Source: Algoriphagus sp. AGSA1 | GTDB taxonomy: Bacteria; Bacteroidota; Bacteroidia; Cytophagales; Cyclobacteriaceae | Length of the DNA: 64,000 bases | Reading direction: 5' to 3' | Assembly: GCF_021390545.1 (NCBI RefSeq) | Contig: NZ_JAJUWR010000020.1 | Coordinates: forward strand, 54,441-118,440 | In this document: positions 19,501 through 28,772 of the stretch, in pieces | Position numbering within the stretch: the first letter of the stretch is position 1 | How the letters are laid out: each line of letters starts with the position of its first letter | Made by a program: the position numbers and the translations under genes | Notes under the pieces: generated by a model | Database searches by the model: none | Told to the model about the DNA's origin: nothing | What the model saw: only the letters and a program-made list of their open reading frames with translations

Positions 19501-19847
19501 ATGAAACAGGAAAAATACAGGAACCTGCGAAAAATAAGGTTTATGCAAAGTCCAAAACTTTACATCTGAAGCTCGCTCCATATGAGCTAAGAACATTTGT
19601 CAGTTCATCGGACACTCCTCAGGGTATTTCCGGCGGCAAGGTAAAAGTGGACAAAGAGTGGCTGGCTGATCTCGAGAAGTCACTGACAGCTATGGAAGAC
19701 CGTGCGGTGGAAAAAGAAGAAAGCTTCCGGAAGCGCGGTCCTTATCTCGAACTGGCAAGAGAACACTGGAGCAAAAAACATTTCTGCCGAGTGTACTTTC
19801 TTTTGCAGGAGGGTTGGGGAGAATACGAGGCCACAACAGAGAAATAA
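16524..19847 (+). CDS. Secreted LamG-like protein with TIM-barrel GH-like domain
   Basis: I chose ATG 16524 since a signal peptide begins there (MNTVRTIIFLVFIIFSGN, cleavage near IAA-DD); the frame from GTG 16440 would bury it. The mature protein of about 1085 residues starts with a concanavalin/LamG-like domain (roughly residues 25-235, with GTISFWLKTGDKMP and WHHLSITWN). A beta-rich linker follows, then a long alpha/beta region (about 530-960) containing GEQNMKFTAGLHIHT, FDGISLVMAK and WRCQILYEHYA. That region resembles family-10-like (GHL10) glycoside hydrolase barrels. The catalytic acids are not certain. It probably cleaves the PUL glycan in the periplasm or at the surface. Confidence 0.65.
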   Translation: MNTVRTIIFLVFIIFSGNIAADDSIAKKPLQKLFFLDFEEGFSPFAMGGNDPLNKNFPELISGVDGKAAFFEAGKVLQYPSLKNLDKEKGTISFWLKTGDKMPEQGPLTLFSENGPKDAGENNFRIELFPGRFIRFSLKDSRDSFIYYHKIDSWKGNVWHHLSITWNVKKGAFIYVDGKAASTGWMPRWIPKSYDSFFIGAGNAGGEEASHVAIDEFTIYNREFTEVEAGEEFLKYRHFSAQISVKDPFIPAGKENILTAELVNPSDHPVALTNIVCTLTDHNGDELFKADLEEQSLKKSSHTTLQIPVKTDKTGTFSFTITYLENNQRKQTVTPLHVFESKEKAVAQDWSYQLVSHVKATEKEPIAESGGTLVCETSFGSYREAGKHFNDRFAMDFEVDAVGEPHLAIVTYPDDKPRTMEIMLQHFNGAIDFQSHTGVLTGEEYPLTNADKEFEIVFWPRSKKQAFVFMTAEKGYPAAVKDIKIYKIDKFKVASSESNFHGSVPSRSSGLYYEDPVLFHNFGSGRDHQGFVIATDRLMQYLHSMGQKEFEYPLAWYAGPLYGTSVEPFQPDIDGAQGGQRPHPDGYPAYLIKRLGEQNMKFTAGLHIHTLPRLNKYALADWERINSGEETVININKDGKLWYGYWHGNDPNFNAADPRVMHAVDTIVMEIAERYAKEPAFDGISLVMAKPKLFTFGSLASGYNDSNLQRFQEASGIEIPGYVSGDTSRFRKSSEWIMGNAEAKKAWIDWRCQILYEHYAAMGRKLAAYRPDLKLKLNVFVHLMHNQRLADYLNEPPVEVMREMGIDPALYKNEKNIVINHTLVPADLRWKRSHYPPAIPNIDRTVMTAPEMVTSMQGLENIRVTIHDRYWEDAIGREKPMEGLTEMGVSEMVWRASTLNASGFHSLEPYVIALNNLDAASIVKGGYVVGTFGMEKELSEFSKAFQALPATKFEDIPGLADPVRVRQKIVDGKLYFYVLNTIPAAVEISIRLNETGKIQEPAKNKVYAKSKTLHLKLAPYELRTFVSSSDTPQGISGGKVKVDKEWLADLEKSLTAMEDRAVEKEESFRKRGPYLELAREHWSKKHFCRVYFLLQEGWGEYEATTEK

Positions 19848-19994
19848 AGACATTTCTAGGAGCAATTGATAGCAATATAAGTAAGGGGAAAGCAAGGGCC
19901 ACAGGACTAATGACAGTGAAATGATGTGATTGGTCTTCTTCCTCTTCTTTTCTTTATTATTATATATTTAGTTTCAACTCATAATAATCTGTAT

Positions 19995-22900
19995 ATGTTT
20001 AGAAAAGCAGCCTTATTGGCCAGTCTGGCGATGCTGGTAAGCTATCACGTCTGCTGCGCCCAGAGTACAGATGAAGTAGTCTTTCAGGATGGTGATCACG
20101 TCAACTTTGTCGGCAACAGCATCACCCATTCAGGTGAATTTCACAACTTCATCATGCTCTACTACGCAACCCGGTTTCCGGAGGCAAATGTTACCTTTTA
20201 TAATTCCGGGATCTGGGGAGACAATGCCAACAGTTTCCTGCGTCGCATGGATGAGGATATCCTTGACAAACCGGCCGGTTATTCGGTCGTAATGGCTGGT
20301 ATGAACGATGTGAACCGGGCACTGTACTCGGAAGAAAATCAGGGAGATCCTGATATTGAAACAAAAAAGGAACGGGCGATAAGCGACTATCGGAGTTATA
20401 TGGAGACGGTGATCCAACGTCTTTTGGCGGCCAATACAGAGGTGATTTTGCAGAAGCCGTCCATATACGACCAAACAGGCGACCTACCTGCCCAAAACAT
20501 GTATGGTGTAAACGATGCCCTAAAGCAGTGCGCCGATGTCATCGATGAGTTGGCGACAGAATATAACCTGAAGACTGTAGATTATTGGAGTATCCTCAAC
20601 ACCCTGAACCAGCAGATACAGGTAGGGAACCCACAAGCTACTTTGATCAGCAACGACAGAATTCATCCCGGCACTCCCGGGAATTTTATCATGGCATACC
20701 AGTTCCTCAAGCAAACAGGTGCTCCAAGAACAGTGGGATCTATCAGAATAGATGCAGCAACATTAAAACCATGTAAAAACTGCAGTATTGAGAACTTTCA
20801 GGCTTCTGATAGTTTGATTTCTTTTTCCTACCTGGCCAACAGCCTTCCGTTTCCGGTTGCCCCGGAGGCAAGTTCAGCATTGGAGCTGGTTCCTTTTATG
20901 CAGGAACTGAATGCCGAAACTCTCAAGGTAAAAGCATTGCCCGTAGGCGAATATGCCCTGACTATTGACGATGTCTTCATCGCCAATTACTCCCATGAAG
21001 ATCTGGCGACCGGCGTCAATCTGGCACTGGAAAAAAACACACCTCAATATAAACAGGCCGAGCAGGTCAGGGAACAAACGGTCTTTTTCCGGTCCCTCCA
21101 GCGAAAACTGCGGGATATAAGAAGAGTGGAGATTAACTACCTGCCTGATTCGGTGAAACACGGCACTTTTGAAGATATTGAAACCTATATTGAAACCCTG
21201 AAGAATACAAATGATCTAAAATATACGCACAATAAAAATCTTTTTGATAGCTACCTGATCAACAAACCTGCTGAAAGCACTATTGAGCAACAGTTGGTAA
21301 ACGTTATAAACGAAATTTACCTCATCAATAAACCTGTCGCCCGCCAATTTCGTCTACGCACCGGAGCAATGGACGATCCCGATGTAGGCATAACCCATGT
21401 CTGGGAGTTTGAAGACCCCGTGGTGAGCAATAAGGTGGAAGGCTGGACAATTGTCAACTACGGCAATGCAGGTACAGACAATGGAATATTAAATCTCACG
21501 GGTACACAGACCTACAACCATATCCGCTACGATGTTCCTGCAGGGAATGCGATTGATCCTGCCGAAAGTAAAACAGCTATTATCCTGTTGAAGAACACTA
21601 CTGCCGATACCAAGGCGCGGTTTTATTGGTGGGGAAGCCAGGCCACTGCTGCCTTTGTAGAATTTGATATATCAGCCAATGATACCATATACAAGGAATA
21701 CAAAATCGATTTGAGCAGGGATACGAGATGGGAAGGGACTATCAGTGCTATCCGCTTTGACGTGCCCAGCCCGTTGTATTCCTCGTCTTACGGTAAGGTG
21801 ATCGAGATCGATTACATAAAGATGTCATCAGAAGTGCTGCCGGAGCCGGAACCGGAACCTGTGCAACCCATGGCGCCTTTGTTGCCCTCGCCGTTCGGAG
21901 TAAACCTTGCCGGAGCCGAGTTTGGAGATGATATGCCGGGTGTTTATGGCTCGGATTATAGCTATCCCACAAAAGAAGAACTGGATTATTTTAAATCTAA
22001 AGGCTTGAATCTGATAAGGTTGCCCTTTAAATGGGAACGGATTCAGCAGCAGCTGAATGGGCCATTGAATGTCGTGGAGCTGAGCAGGATGAAAACTTTT
22101 GTGACCGCCGCACGGGCCAGGGGAATGTGGGTATTGCTGGATATGCACAATTACGGCCGCAGGAAAATTGATACCACCGAATATATCATCGGAGATCCTG
22201 CGTTGCCCGTGTCTGCCGTTGCCGATGTATGGGGAAAGATTGCCGGCGAATTTAAGTCGAGAGAGAACATATGGGGCTATGGCATCATGAACGAGCCCCA
22301 CGGGATGTTGCACACGACTCCCTGGGCAGGCATTGCCCAGGCAATAATTACCGAGATTCGGAATGTAGATGCAGAAACGACCATAGTTGTGGCCGGAGAC
22401 AGCTGGAGTTCGGCAGAAAGATGGCCTTCGGCAAGCGATAACCTTAAAAACCTGAACGACCCCTCCGACAACCTGATCTTTGAAGGGCATGTCTATTTTG
22501 ACGATGATGCTTCGGGGAAATACGACCAAGACTATGACGGTGAGGGGGCCAACCCAAACATAGGCATTACCAGAACCGCACCATTTGTAAATTGGATTAA
22601 ACAGAACGGTTTCAGAGGATTTATAGGAGAATATGGGGTGCCGGACGATGATCCGAGATGGCTGGTTGCGCTCGACAACATGCTGGCCTACTTGCAGGAA
22701 AATTGCATAAATGGTACCTATTGGGCGGCGGGTCCGAGGTGGGGAAGCTATAGGCTGGCGGTAGAGCCTATCAGTGGTGTTGATCGGCCGCAAATGGCCA
22801 CCTTGGAGTTATATAAGACAGCTAACTCTGAATGTGAAGGGCAGGGAGATTATCAGACGCACATCTGGGAATTTGACGAAACAGTGGAAAATAACCGCAT

Positions 22901-24107
22901 CGATGGCTGGACCATTGTGAATTATACCAATGCTAATTCAGCGGATGGAATTTTGAATTTAACCGTTTCCCAGACCTACCAACACATTAAATATGATGTG
23001 CCCGCAAGCAATGTGATCGATCCGTCCCACAGTAAATATGCTTCTATCAAGTTGAAAAATGAGACGCCGGATACCAAAGCTAGATTTTACTGGTGGGGGC
23101 CAGCTGGTGACAATGTTGCCAATTTTGTGGAGTTCGACATTTCGGCTAACGATACGGATTACCAAGAATACATTGTAGATCTAAGCGAAAATACCGATTG
23201 GACTGGAAAGACCAGTATCCGTATTATCCGTTTTGATTTGCCTGCTATGGCAAGCACCGCATCGCTAGGTGAAAACGTCCGTGTCGATCAGGTTAAATTA
23301 CTCTCTTCTATTCCAGAAATCCAAGCCTACACTTGGCATTTTGAGGAGCCCGTGGTAAACAACAAGGTAGAGGGCTGGAATATTGTGAATTATACGAATG
23401 CAAGCACCTCCAACAGTGTTCTTTCGCTCACTACTGCTCAAACCTACCACAACATCCGGTATGATGTGCCAGATGCGGAACCAATAGATCCAAGTGTCTA
23501 TAAATATGCCACCATTAAAATGAAAAACGTAACCGGTGACTCGAAAGCCAGATTTTATTGGTGGGGGCCGGTAGGTGACAATGTTGCCCATTTTGTCGAG
23601 TTTGATATTTTAGCTAACCATTCAGATTATAAAGAATATACCGTAGAGTTGAGCGAGGAAGCGTCGTGGACGGGAAAAAGCCATATCAGGATTATCCGGT
23701 TCGATGTGCCCAGCCCGGTGAGTCAGGCTTCTTTTGGTAATGTGGTAGAGATAGATTACATCACCTTGTCACCGGACAGCCCGCAGATAGCTCAGGACAG
23801 TGTGCTTTTGAATCCAATAATTACGGCGATGTTCAATGACAGAATGGAAAGCAAATTGACAGTTTACAAAAATGAAGGGGGACTCATGTCCATTGGAGTA
23901 GATGTCCCGGAAGACACCCGGGGCAGAATTACGGTTACTGATATGTTTGGTAAAAGGCTGGGGGATGAGTCCCGCTCATTTACAAAAGGTCTACAAGCTG
24001 TTGAAGTAAGGTTAGAAGGTACTCTTCCCGGATTTTACGTTGTCACTTTATATAACTACGGGAGTGGAGAAAAGGTAAGTAGCAAGTTCATGATCCGATT
24101 ACAATAA
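19995..24107 (+). CDS. Multidomain SGNH esterase-GH5 glycanase with three accessory repeats
   Basis: This 1370-residue exported protein starts at ATG 19995, where the signal peptide lies (MFRKAALLASLAMLVSY, ending CCAQ); a GTG at 19926 would add 23 residues. The SGNH/GDSL domain has Ser42 in GNSITHSG, Asn104 in GMNDV and the Asp221-His224 pair in DRIHP. The GH5 domain (about residues 635-940) has NLIRLPFKWERI, acid/base Glu767 in MNEPHG and nucleophile Glu879 in GEYG. Three related beta-domains (about 468-615, 955-1105 and 1112-1262) share EGWTIVNY and KARFYWWG and are probably carbohydrate-binding. The last 95 residues resemble a T9SS sorting domain. It probably deacylates and cleaves the same acylated glycan. 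Confidence 0.85.
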   Translation: MFRKAALLASLAMLVSYHVCCAQSTDEVVFQDGDHVNFVGNSITHSGEFHNFIMLYYATRFPEANVTFYNSGIWGDNANSFLRRMDEDILDKPAGYSVVMAGMNDVNRALYSEENQGDPDIETKKERAISDYRSYMETVIQRLLAANTEVILQKPSIYDQTGDLPAQNMYGVNDALKQCADVIDELATEYNLKTVDYWSILNTLNQQIQVGNPQATLISNDRIHPGTPGNFIMAYQFLKQTGAPRTVGSIRIDAATLKPCKNCSIENFQASDSLISFSYLANSLPFPVAPEASSALELVPFMQELNAETLKVKALPVGEYALTIDDVFIANYSHEDLATGVNLALEKNTPQYKQAEQVREQTVFFRSLQRKLRDIRRVEINYLPDSVKHGTFEDIETYIETLKNTNDLKYTHNKNLFDSYLINKPAESTIEQQLVNVINEIYLINKPVARQFRLRTGAMDDPDVGITHVWEFEDPVVSNKVEGWTIVNYGNAGTDNGILNLTGTQTYNHIRYDVPAGNAIDPAESKTAIILLKNTTADTKARFYWWGSQATAAFVEFDISANDTIYKEYKIDLSRDTRWEGTISAIRFDVPSPLYSSSYGKVIEIDYIKMSSEVLPEPEPEPVQPMAPLLPSPFGVNLAGAEFGDDMPGVYGSDYSYPTKEELDYFKSKGLNLIRLPFKWERIQQQLNGPLNVVELSRMKTFVTAARARGMWVLLDMHNYGRRKIDTTEYIIGDPALPVSAVADVWGKIAGEFKSRENIWGYGIMNEPHGMLHTTPWAGIAQAIITEIRNVDAETTIVVAGDSWSSAERWPSASDNLKNLNDPSDNLIFEGHVYFDDDASGKYDQDYDGEGANPNIGITRTAPFVNWIKQNGFRGFIGEYGVPDDDPRWLVALDNMLAYLQENCINGTYWAAGPRWGSYRLAVEPISGVDRPQMATLELYKTANSECEGQGDYQTHIWEFDETVENNRIDGWTIVNYTNANSADGILNLTVSQTYQHIKYDVPASNVIDPSHSKYASIKLKNETPDTKARFYWWGPAGDNVANFVEFDISANDTDYQEYIVDLSENTDWTGKTSIRIIRFDLPAMASTASLGENVRVDQVKLLSSIPEIQAYTWHFEEPVVNNKVEGWNIVNYTNASTSNSVLSLTTAQTYHNIRYDVPDAEPIDPSVYKYATIKMKNVTGDSKARFYWWGPVGDNVAHFVEFDILANHSDYKEYTVELSEEASWTGKSHIRIIRFDVPSPVSQASFGNVVEIDYITLSPDSPQIAQDSVLLNPIITAMFNDRMESKLTVYKNEGGLMSIGVDVPEDTRGRITVTDMFGKRLGDESRSFTKGLQAVEVRLEGTLPGFYVVTLYNYGSGEKVSSKFMIRLQ

Positions 24108-24345
24108 AGCTATGTCACTAATAAAGAACAGAAAAAAAATCCTTGGATGGCAGTGGAAAACCCTTTGCTTTTCGGTATTGTCGCCATCAGGAAAATCAGT
24201 TCCATTTTCGCAGCGGAAAATCGAGGTCAATCCCGAAATGAAACAAAGCCCCTGGTATCTTCAGTGGCAAATACCATGTCTTCAACGGCTTTGACAGCCC
24301 TTGAATAAACCTTTTTTTGCAATGCAGATAAATGTAAATGTACCT

Positions 24346-26895
24346 ATGTTAAAAGTAAAAGTATTAGTGTTGAGTATACTGCTGCTGGAGGGATTTGGCG
24401 GCCTTTCCAATAAAACCTTTGCACAGAATCCGCTTCCGCTGGTAGAGGGATCTCTAAAAGGAACTCCGTTTCACAACATTACACTGGAAGCATCCCTAAA
24501 GCCTTTCAAGCAGAACGATGAAGCCTACTTTAAAAAAGTGGCGGCGGAAATGTTTACACAGTGGCATTCTTTGCTCAGACATGCCGATACCGTTTCAGTG
24601 ATGCTATGGACGTCAGATGGCTCGGAGATACTCGATTACTCTGGAGATCTTAACCAGGCGCTCGAGTGGTCGAAATATATAGGAAACCCGAACACGGTAC
24701 ATGAGGTTGGGTCAGGACCAAAAGAGCTGTCGCTTCACGAGCGAGCCTATTTATACATGGAAAATCCCCCGGCTTTCACCTATAAAGATCTAAAACTTAT
24801 TGTCAAAACATTGAAAGAGACAGGAGAGGCAATCACCGGAAAACCCGTGAGGATCGGAGCTACCTTTGATCCGGGACCCGAATTTGCCAAATCACCTTTC
24901 AAGTATGAAAAGCATCCGGAAATACTGGAAGGTAGCGCGATGGGTCACAAGTCATTTGTGTTCAGTTATGCTACACTGAATGCCGATGACGCTGCCTATG
25001 CCGGATTTCCGGAGGGCATTCCCGAAGGTATGCCTTTTGGTACTTTCTTTGGGCGCCAAAGTCAGCATTTCCTGTCTGACCTGGACTTTGATTATATCTG
25101 GTTCAGCAATGGGTTTGGATTTGGCATGGAGCCATGGGCATCTACAGGAACAATTTTTACAGGTAACGGTTTCAATGCGGATAAGCTGGAAGATACCCGT
25201 AGAAAAATCATTGACTTCTGGAGCTTGTTTCGCAAGGAATGTCCTGATTTCAGGATCGAGACCCGCGGCACAAATCTTTCCACAGGTGTTGACCTTGCGA
25301 AAGACGGCGTAGATCTAAAGGCGATTTATGAAGGTGATTTTAACCTATTACCGCCTCCCAATTCCCCTTGGGCGGCACTTGACGGCGATTTTGGACTGGA
25401 GTTGGTAGGATACTTGTCACGGATGGCAGAGCTACCGGATGACCGTTATATTTTCCGGTACTACACGCACGATCCCTGGTGGCTCAACAGCCCTTGGCTC
25501 GATCGCTATGGCCGGGAGCCTCATGATATTTATCTGCCCATGTCGGTTGCCCGGATCAACGGTAAGGGGGAAGTGGGACTACCTACGCATTTGAACTTTT
25601 TAACAATAGATGATTCTTTTGGGAATATGCCAACTCAGGTTCCTGACGAGGTAATTTCGCATATCATGAAAGCAAGGTATGACGCACCTACGGCTCCAGG
25701 CCCCTTGGTTTGGGTATATCCCTTTGAAGAATATCATCAGTGGACACATATGCAGCCAAGCCGTCTAGCCGAAATTTACTATGGCGATTGGTTTATCCGC
25801 CAGGCCATTAACAACGGATTGCCTTTGAATACCGTGATCTCTACCGGGAATTTCAAATCCGCTCTGCAAAACCAGCCGAAGTTATTCGAAGAATCGGTTT
25901 TGATAAGCATTGTCCCGGATGCAGGATCAGAGTATGAAAAACAACTGATGGGATTTGTGAAAAACGGTGGGAAGGTAATCGTCTATGGCCCGGCGGATTT
26001 TGCCGGTCAGGAGTTTCTTTCGCTGATCAATCTAAGGAATGAAAACCCGCTCGAAGGAGAATTTGGTATTTCAGGAAATTATGAAAATGATATTCTGAAA
26101 GAGGAATTTCCGAAAATGATCCGCCACGATGCCTTGTTTTCTGGTGGCGGTTTGCGAAGCAAGATAAATGACAGCAAGGATCCGCATACGCGTGTTTTGG
26201 TAAAAATGTCGCAGGGGAGTCATTCGCGCGATGTACTCTGGGTGAGGCAGGATCCCGATTGGAAAGAAGGGAGGATCGTTTACCTGCGTGGAACCAACTC
26301 CAGCCATTTTGAAGGAGAGCGGCTGCTGAAGCCTGATGATCCGACAAAATATTTCACAGGGCCCGCTTACTTGCGGTATGTGCTCAAAGAATTCGGGTTG
26401 GAATATGCCGTTGACAAACTTAATCCTGCGATAAAGAGTCCGGTGTTGAGCATTTCACGCAGCAACAATGGTTTTTTCTTTGCCGGATATGTGCCTAACA
26501 CTACCGTTGATCACCGGTTTAAATTTGGTCAGGGAGCGCCTGTATTGTTGGGCTATGATACGGAATTGGAAGATGGTTTTGCGACTTACTCTTTTCCTAC
26601 GGCATGGAACCGCGAGTGCCGCGTTTTTGTGCGGCAAGAAAGCGGAATAGTATCTTGTAAAGAAATGCATTCCGGCGAAATGGGAGTTACCCGGAGGCTG
26701 CAGGTTACGGGACTCGAAAATGCCACTGTGAGGATATATCCCGACGAAGGAATCGAGGAAGATGAGATCAGTTTCTACCTGAATAGTGGGTATCCCTGGA
26801 AAACAGGCAAGATATCATCGAAAAAAGGTAAAAAAGAGTTTGGCAACAGTTATGTAGTGGAAGGTGTGACCGGCGAGCTGGTGGTATCTTGGTAA
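24346..26895 (+). CDS. Large secreted protein of unknown family in the PUL
   Basis: I do not recognise this family. ATG 24346 is preferred because a signal peptide starts there (MLKVKVLVLSILLLEGFG, ending KTFAQ); TTG 24301 and ATG 24322 are upstream in frame. The mature protein of about 825 residues has many aromatic and acidic motifs typical of barrel glycoside hydrolases: VMLWTSDGSEILDYSG, FDYIWFSNGFGFGMEPW, FRIETRGTN, ALDGDFGLELVGY and RYYTHDPWW. A Rossmann-like insert near residue 560 (VKNGGKVIVYGPADF) resembles the trimerisation domain of beta-galactosidase-like enzymes. Its place among glycan-degrading genes supports a hydrolase or related enzyme, but the reaction is unassigned. A stray 60-codon frame at 24112 is judged meaningless. 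Confidence 0.6.
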   Translation: MLKVKVLVLSILLLEGFGGLSNKTFAQNPLPLVEGSLKGTPFHNITLEASLKPFKQNDEAYFKKVAAEMFTQWHSLLRHADTVSVMLWTSDGSEILDYSGDLNQALEWSKYIGNPNTVHEVGSGPKELSLHERAYLYMENPPAFTYKDLKLIVKTLKETGEAITGKPVRIGATFDPGPEFAKSPFKYEKHPEILEGSAMGHKSFVFSYATLNADDAAYAGFPEGIPEGMPFGTFFGRQSQHFLSDLDFDYIWFSNGFGFGMEPWASTGTIFTGNGFNADKLEDTRRKIIDFWSLFRKECPDFRIETRGTNLSTGVDLAKDGVDLKAIYEGDFNLLPPPNSPWAALDGDFGLELVGYLSRMAELPDDRYIFRYYTHDPWWLNSPWLDRYGREPHDIYLPMSVARINGKGEVGLPTHLNFLTIDDSFGNMPTQVPDEVISHIMKARYDAPTAPGPLVWVYPFEEYHQWTHMQPSRLAEIYYGDWFIRQAINNGLPLNTVISTGNFKSALQNQPKLFEESVLISIVPDAGSEYEKQLMGFVKNGGKVIVYGPADFAGQEFLSLINLRNENPLEGEFGISGNYENDILKEEFPKMIRHDALFSGGGLRSKINDSKDPHTRVLVKMSQGSHSRDVLWVRQDPDWKEGRIVYLRGTNSSHFEGERLLKPDDPTKYFTGPAYLRYVLKEFGLEYAVDKLNPAIKSPVLSISRSNNGFFFAGYVPNTTVDHRFKFGQGAPVLLGYDTELEDGFATYSFPTAWNRECRVFVRQESGIVSCKEMHSGEMGVTRRLQVTGLENATVRIYPDEGIEEDEISFYLNSGYPWKTGKISSKKGKKEFGNSYVVEGVTGELVVSW

Positions 26896-26906
26896 ACAGT
26901 TTTAAA

Positions 26907-27617
26907 ATGAGAACAATAATTTTCATGTTTTTGATTTTCCTGATGTCCGGATATTCTGTGTCGCAGGACCAAAAAGGGGCAGATACCGCCGCCTATCTTT
27001 CAGACCTTAAAAAGGAACTGACCACTCGCTGGCCGAACAACAGGACGATCAATCTGGTCTTTCACGGGCATTCTGTACCGGCGGGGTACTGGCACAATTC
27101 TGAGGTCCATACCCTTGATTCTTACCCTAATATTGTACTTGGGAAAGTGAAAGAAATGTATCCGCATGCAGTGGTGAACGTCATCGTGACGGCCATTGGC
27201 GGAGAGTATTCCGAGAAAGGGCAGCCGCGTGTGGCCACGGATGTGCTGCCACATAAACCTGATGTGTTGTTTATCGACTATGCGCTGAATGATCTGGGCA
27301 TTGGCCTGGAAAGAGCCGAAGTGGCCTGGGGAAAAATGATAGGGGAGGCTTTGGAAGCAAACCTCAAGGTGATTCTCGTGACACCGTCGCCTGACCAGCG
27401 ACACGATATCCTGGCACACGACAATCAGCTCGAACAGCATGCAGAGCAGATAAGAAAACTAGCGGCCAAATACAGCGTAGGACTGGCAGATCCCTTTGCG
27501 GAGTTTCAAAAGAAGGCTCTGGAAGAAGGAAATATCAAAGCCTACATGTCGCATGTGAATCATCCCAACCGCCGGGGACACGAACTGATTGCCGATGAAA
27601 TTGTGAAATGGTTTTGA
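26907..27617 (+). CDS. Secreted SGNH/GDSL-family hydrolase
   Basis: This 236-residue exported esterase starts at ATG 26907, which precedes the signal peptide (MRTIIFMFLIFLMSGYSVSQ); the longer frame from TTG 26889 overlaps the previous gene. The nucleophile Ser sits in FHGHSVPAGY, an unusual variant of the GDS box. Block III is DYALNDLG and the catalytic His is in VNHPNRRGH. A conserved Gly is seen in TAIGGEYS. Such enzymes remove acetyl or other acyl groups from sugars. It starts just 11 bp after the previous gene and ends the PUL, so it probably deacylates the glycan before hydrolysis. Confidence 0.82.
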   Translation: MRTIIFMFLIFLMSGYSVSQDQKGADTAAYLSDLKKELTTRWPNNRTINLVFHGHSVPAGYWHNSEVHTLDSYPNIVLGKVKEMYPHAVVNVIVTAIGGEYSEKGQPRVATDVLPHKPDVLFIDYALNDLGIGLERAEVAWGKMIGEALEANLKVILVTPSPDQRHDILAHDNQLEQHAEQIRKLAAKYSVGLADPFAEFQKKALEEGNIKAYMSHVNHPNRRGHELIADEIVKWF

Positions 27618-28276
27618 ATGTACGGCGGGAAAAAAACCAGCTTTAAGAGTTGCTGCTTCCTGCCGCCATGAGCAATCAATAATCAGATATAGTATTTAAT
27701 TTCCTTTCCAACTGACCAGTGACAGAGATCGACAGGTTCCTCCTAACTCCAGCCATTTCCATGGCAAATCCCTATATTGTGGATAGCTTTCTGGTTTTCG
27801 CCAAAAAACACCCTAGAACCGGTGCTTAAGATAATGTCATGGGGACACTTCTAAGGAGGGGCTGTTACGAAGCGTATCGGGAAACAGGGCTTTTGGGAAG
27901 GAATGAGGTGTGTTTATAAAAATACTCCATGGCAAATTATTTTAGTGAAGTAGCCAGCCTGCGTGATGGGATTATATAATTTTATTCCTTTCCCCTGTTC
28001 TTTATCGCCTGAGACCCTCAAGTACAGAGACTGAAAGGACCTGCGAACTGCACTAACTTTTACCATTCTTCCGGACATAGATCCGGATATGATCGATACC
28101 TTTTGATCCTGAATTAAGACTAAATGCGACAAATGGAAATTTGTTGACCGTAAACTTTTATTGCCGATAATCTATTTTATCATCTTAAAGTATGATTAAG
28201 GCTAATCCTACATTAAATATAAACTCAATAGATAAATAATATTTGATTACTATTGGTAAAACATGATGAATGGGAT
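27618..28276. other. Intergenic stretch with diverged repeats, no gene
   Basis: No convincing reading frame is present. The part 28020-28115 is similar to 30768-30870 on the other side of the insertion sequence: both contain GTACAG and AACTTTTA followed by a CCGG-CATA-CCGGA pattern. The string GCGTATCGGGAA near 27870 recurs in the palindromic insertions around 56340. The stretch probably consists of old repeat copies and gene debris. Confidence 0.4.
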
Positions 28277-28648
28277 ATGGAAGAATTATTAAATTATAAT
28301 CCTGTATTATTAGCACTAGTAGCTACGTTATTCACATGGTTTGTTACAGCAGCAGGCTCATCAATGGTTTTCTTTTTCAAATCAATAAACAAAAGGGTTC
28401 TTAATTCAATGCTTGGATTTGCTGCAGGGGTAATGATTGCTGCAAGTTTTTGGTCACTTCTAAAAGAGGAGGATTTTTACGAAGACGATTTTTATTTAAT
28501 AGACAAAATAAACCGCTCAGTTAATCTAAAAAAATGATTAGCGAAATCGAAAAAATTGAAATGGACAACGGAAAGCTTATACAAAAGAAAAGTTGATCCC
28601 GAAATATTTGTTGATAATCGAGTCTTAAAATTATCAGAAATGAGTTAA
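28277..28648 (+). pseudogene. Truncated ZIP-family metal transporter
   Basis: From ATG 28277 the frame encodes the N-terminal two membrane helices of a ZIP (ZupT-like) divalent-metal transporter: MEELLNYNPVLLALVATLF and FKSINKRVLNSMLGFAAG, ending at FWSLLK. The similarity stops where a complete ZIP protein, about 270 residues, would continue with its acidic and His-rich loop. The following residues are unrelated, and a TGA at 28535 interrupts the frame. The same frame then continues as KWTTESLYKRKVDPEIFVDN to a TAA at 28646, which may be the tail of another lost gene. A deletion probably fused two gene ends. It lies just left of the insertion sequence. Confidence 0.75.
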
Positions 28649-28666
28649 AAAAAGCCAGCAGGTAAC

Positions 28667-28681
28667 AACTAGGTTTTCGTT
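28667..28681 (+). repeat. Left 15-bp direct repeat flanking the IS
   Basis: AACTAGGTTTTCGTT is repeated at 30406-30420. The right copy is one arm of a 45-bp perfect palindrome, so the element seems to have inserted into or beside that palindrome. Confidence 0.6.
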
Positions 28682-28708
28682 TGGCTATTTACTAGATACT
28701 TAAAATAA

Positions 28709-28741
28709 AAAGGCCATAATTTGGATTTATGGCCTTTTTTT
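28709..28741 (+). terminator. Terminator-like hairpin inside the left IS end
   Basis: The stem AAAGGCCATAA with TTATGGCCTTT is followed by a run of T, 30 bases inside the left inverted repeat and 32 bases before the AbrB-like ORF. It would stop transcription entering from outside, a known way for insertion sequences to limit transposase synthesis. Confidence 0.7.
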
Positions 28742-28772
28742 GAGATTATTATATCTAGTTAATAAACTAGAT

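Noticed and set aside
24112..24294. 60-codon frame between the GH5 fusion and the next gene
   Set aside because: No signal, no family pattern and odd composition (Trp, Lys and Gln rich). It is probably a chance frame in the spacer.
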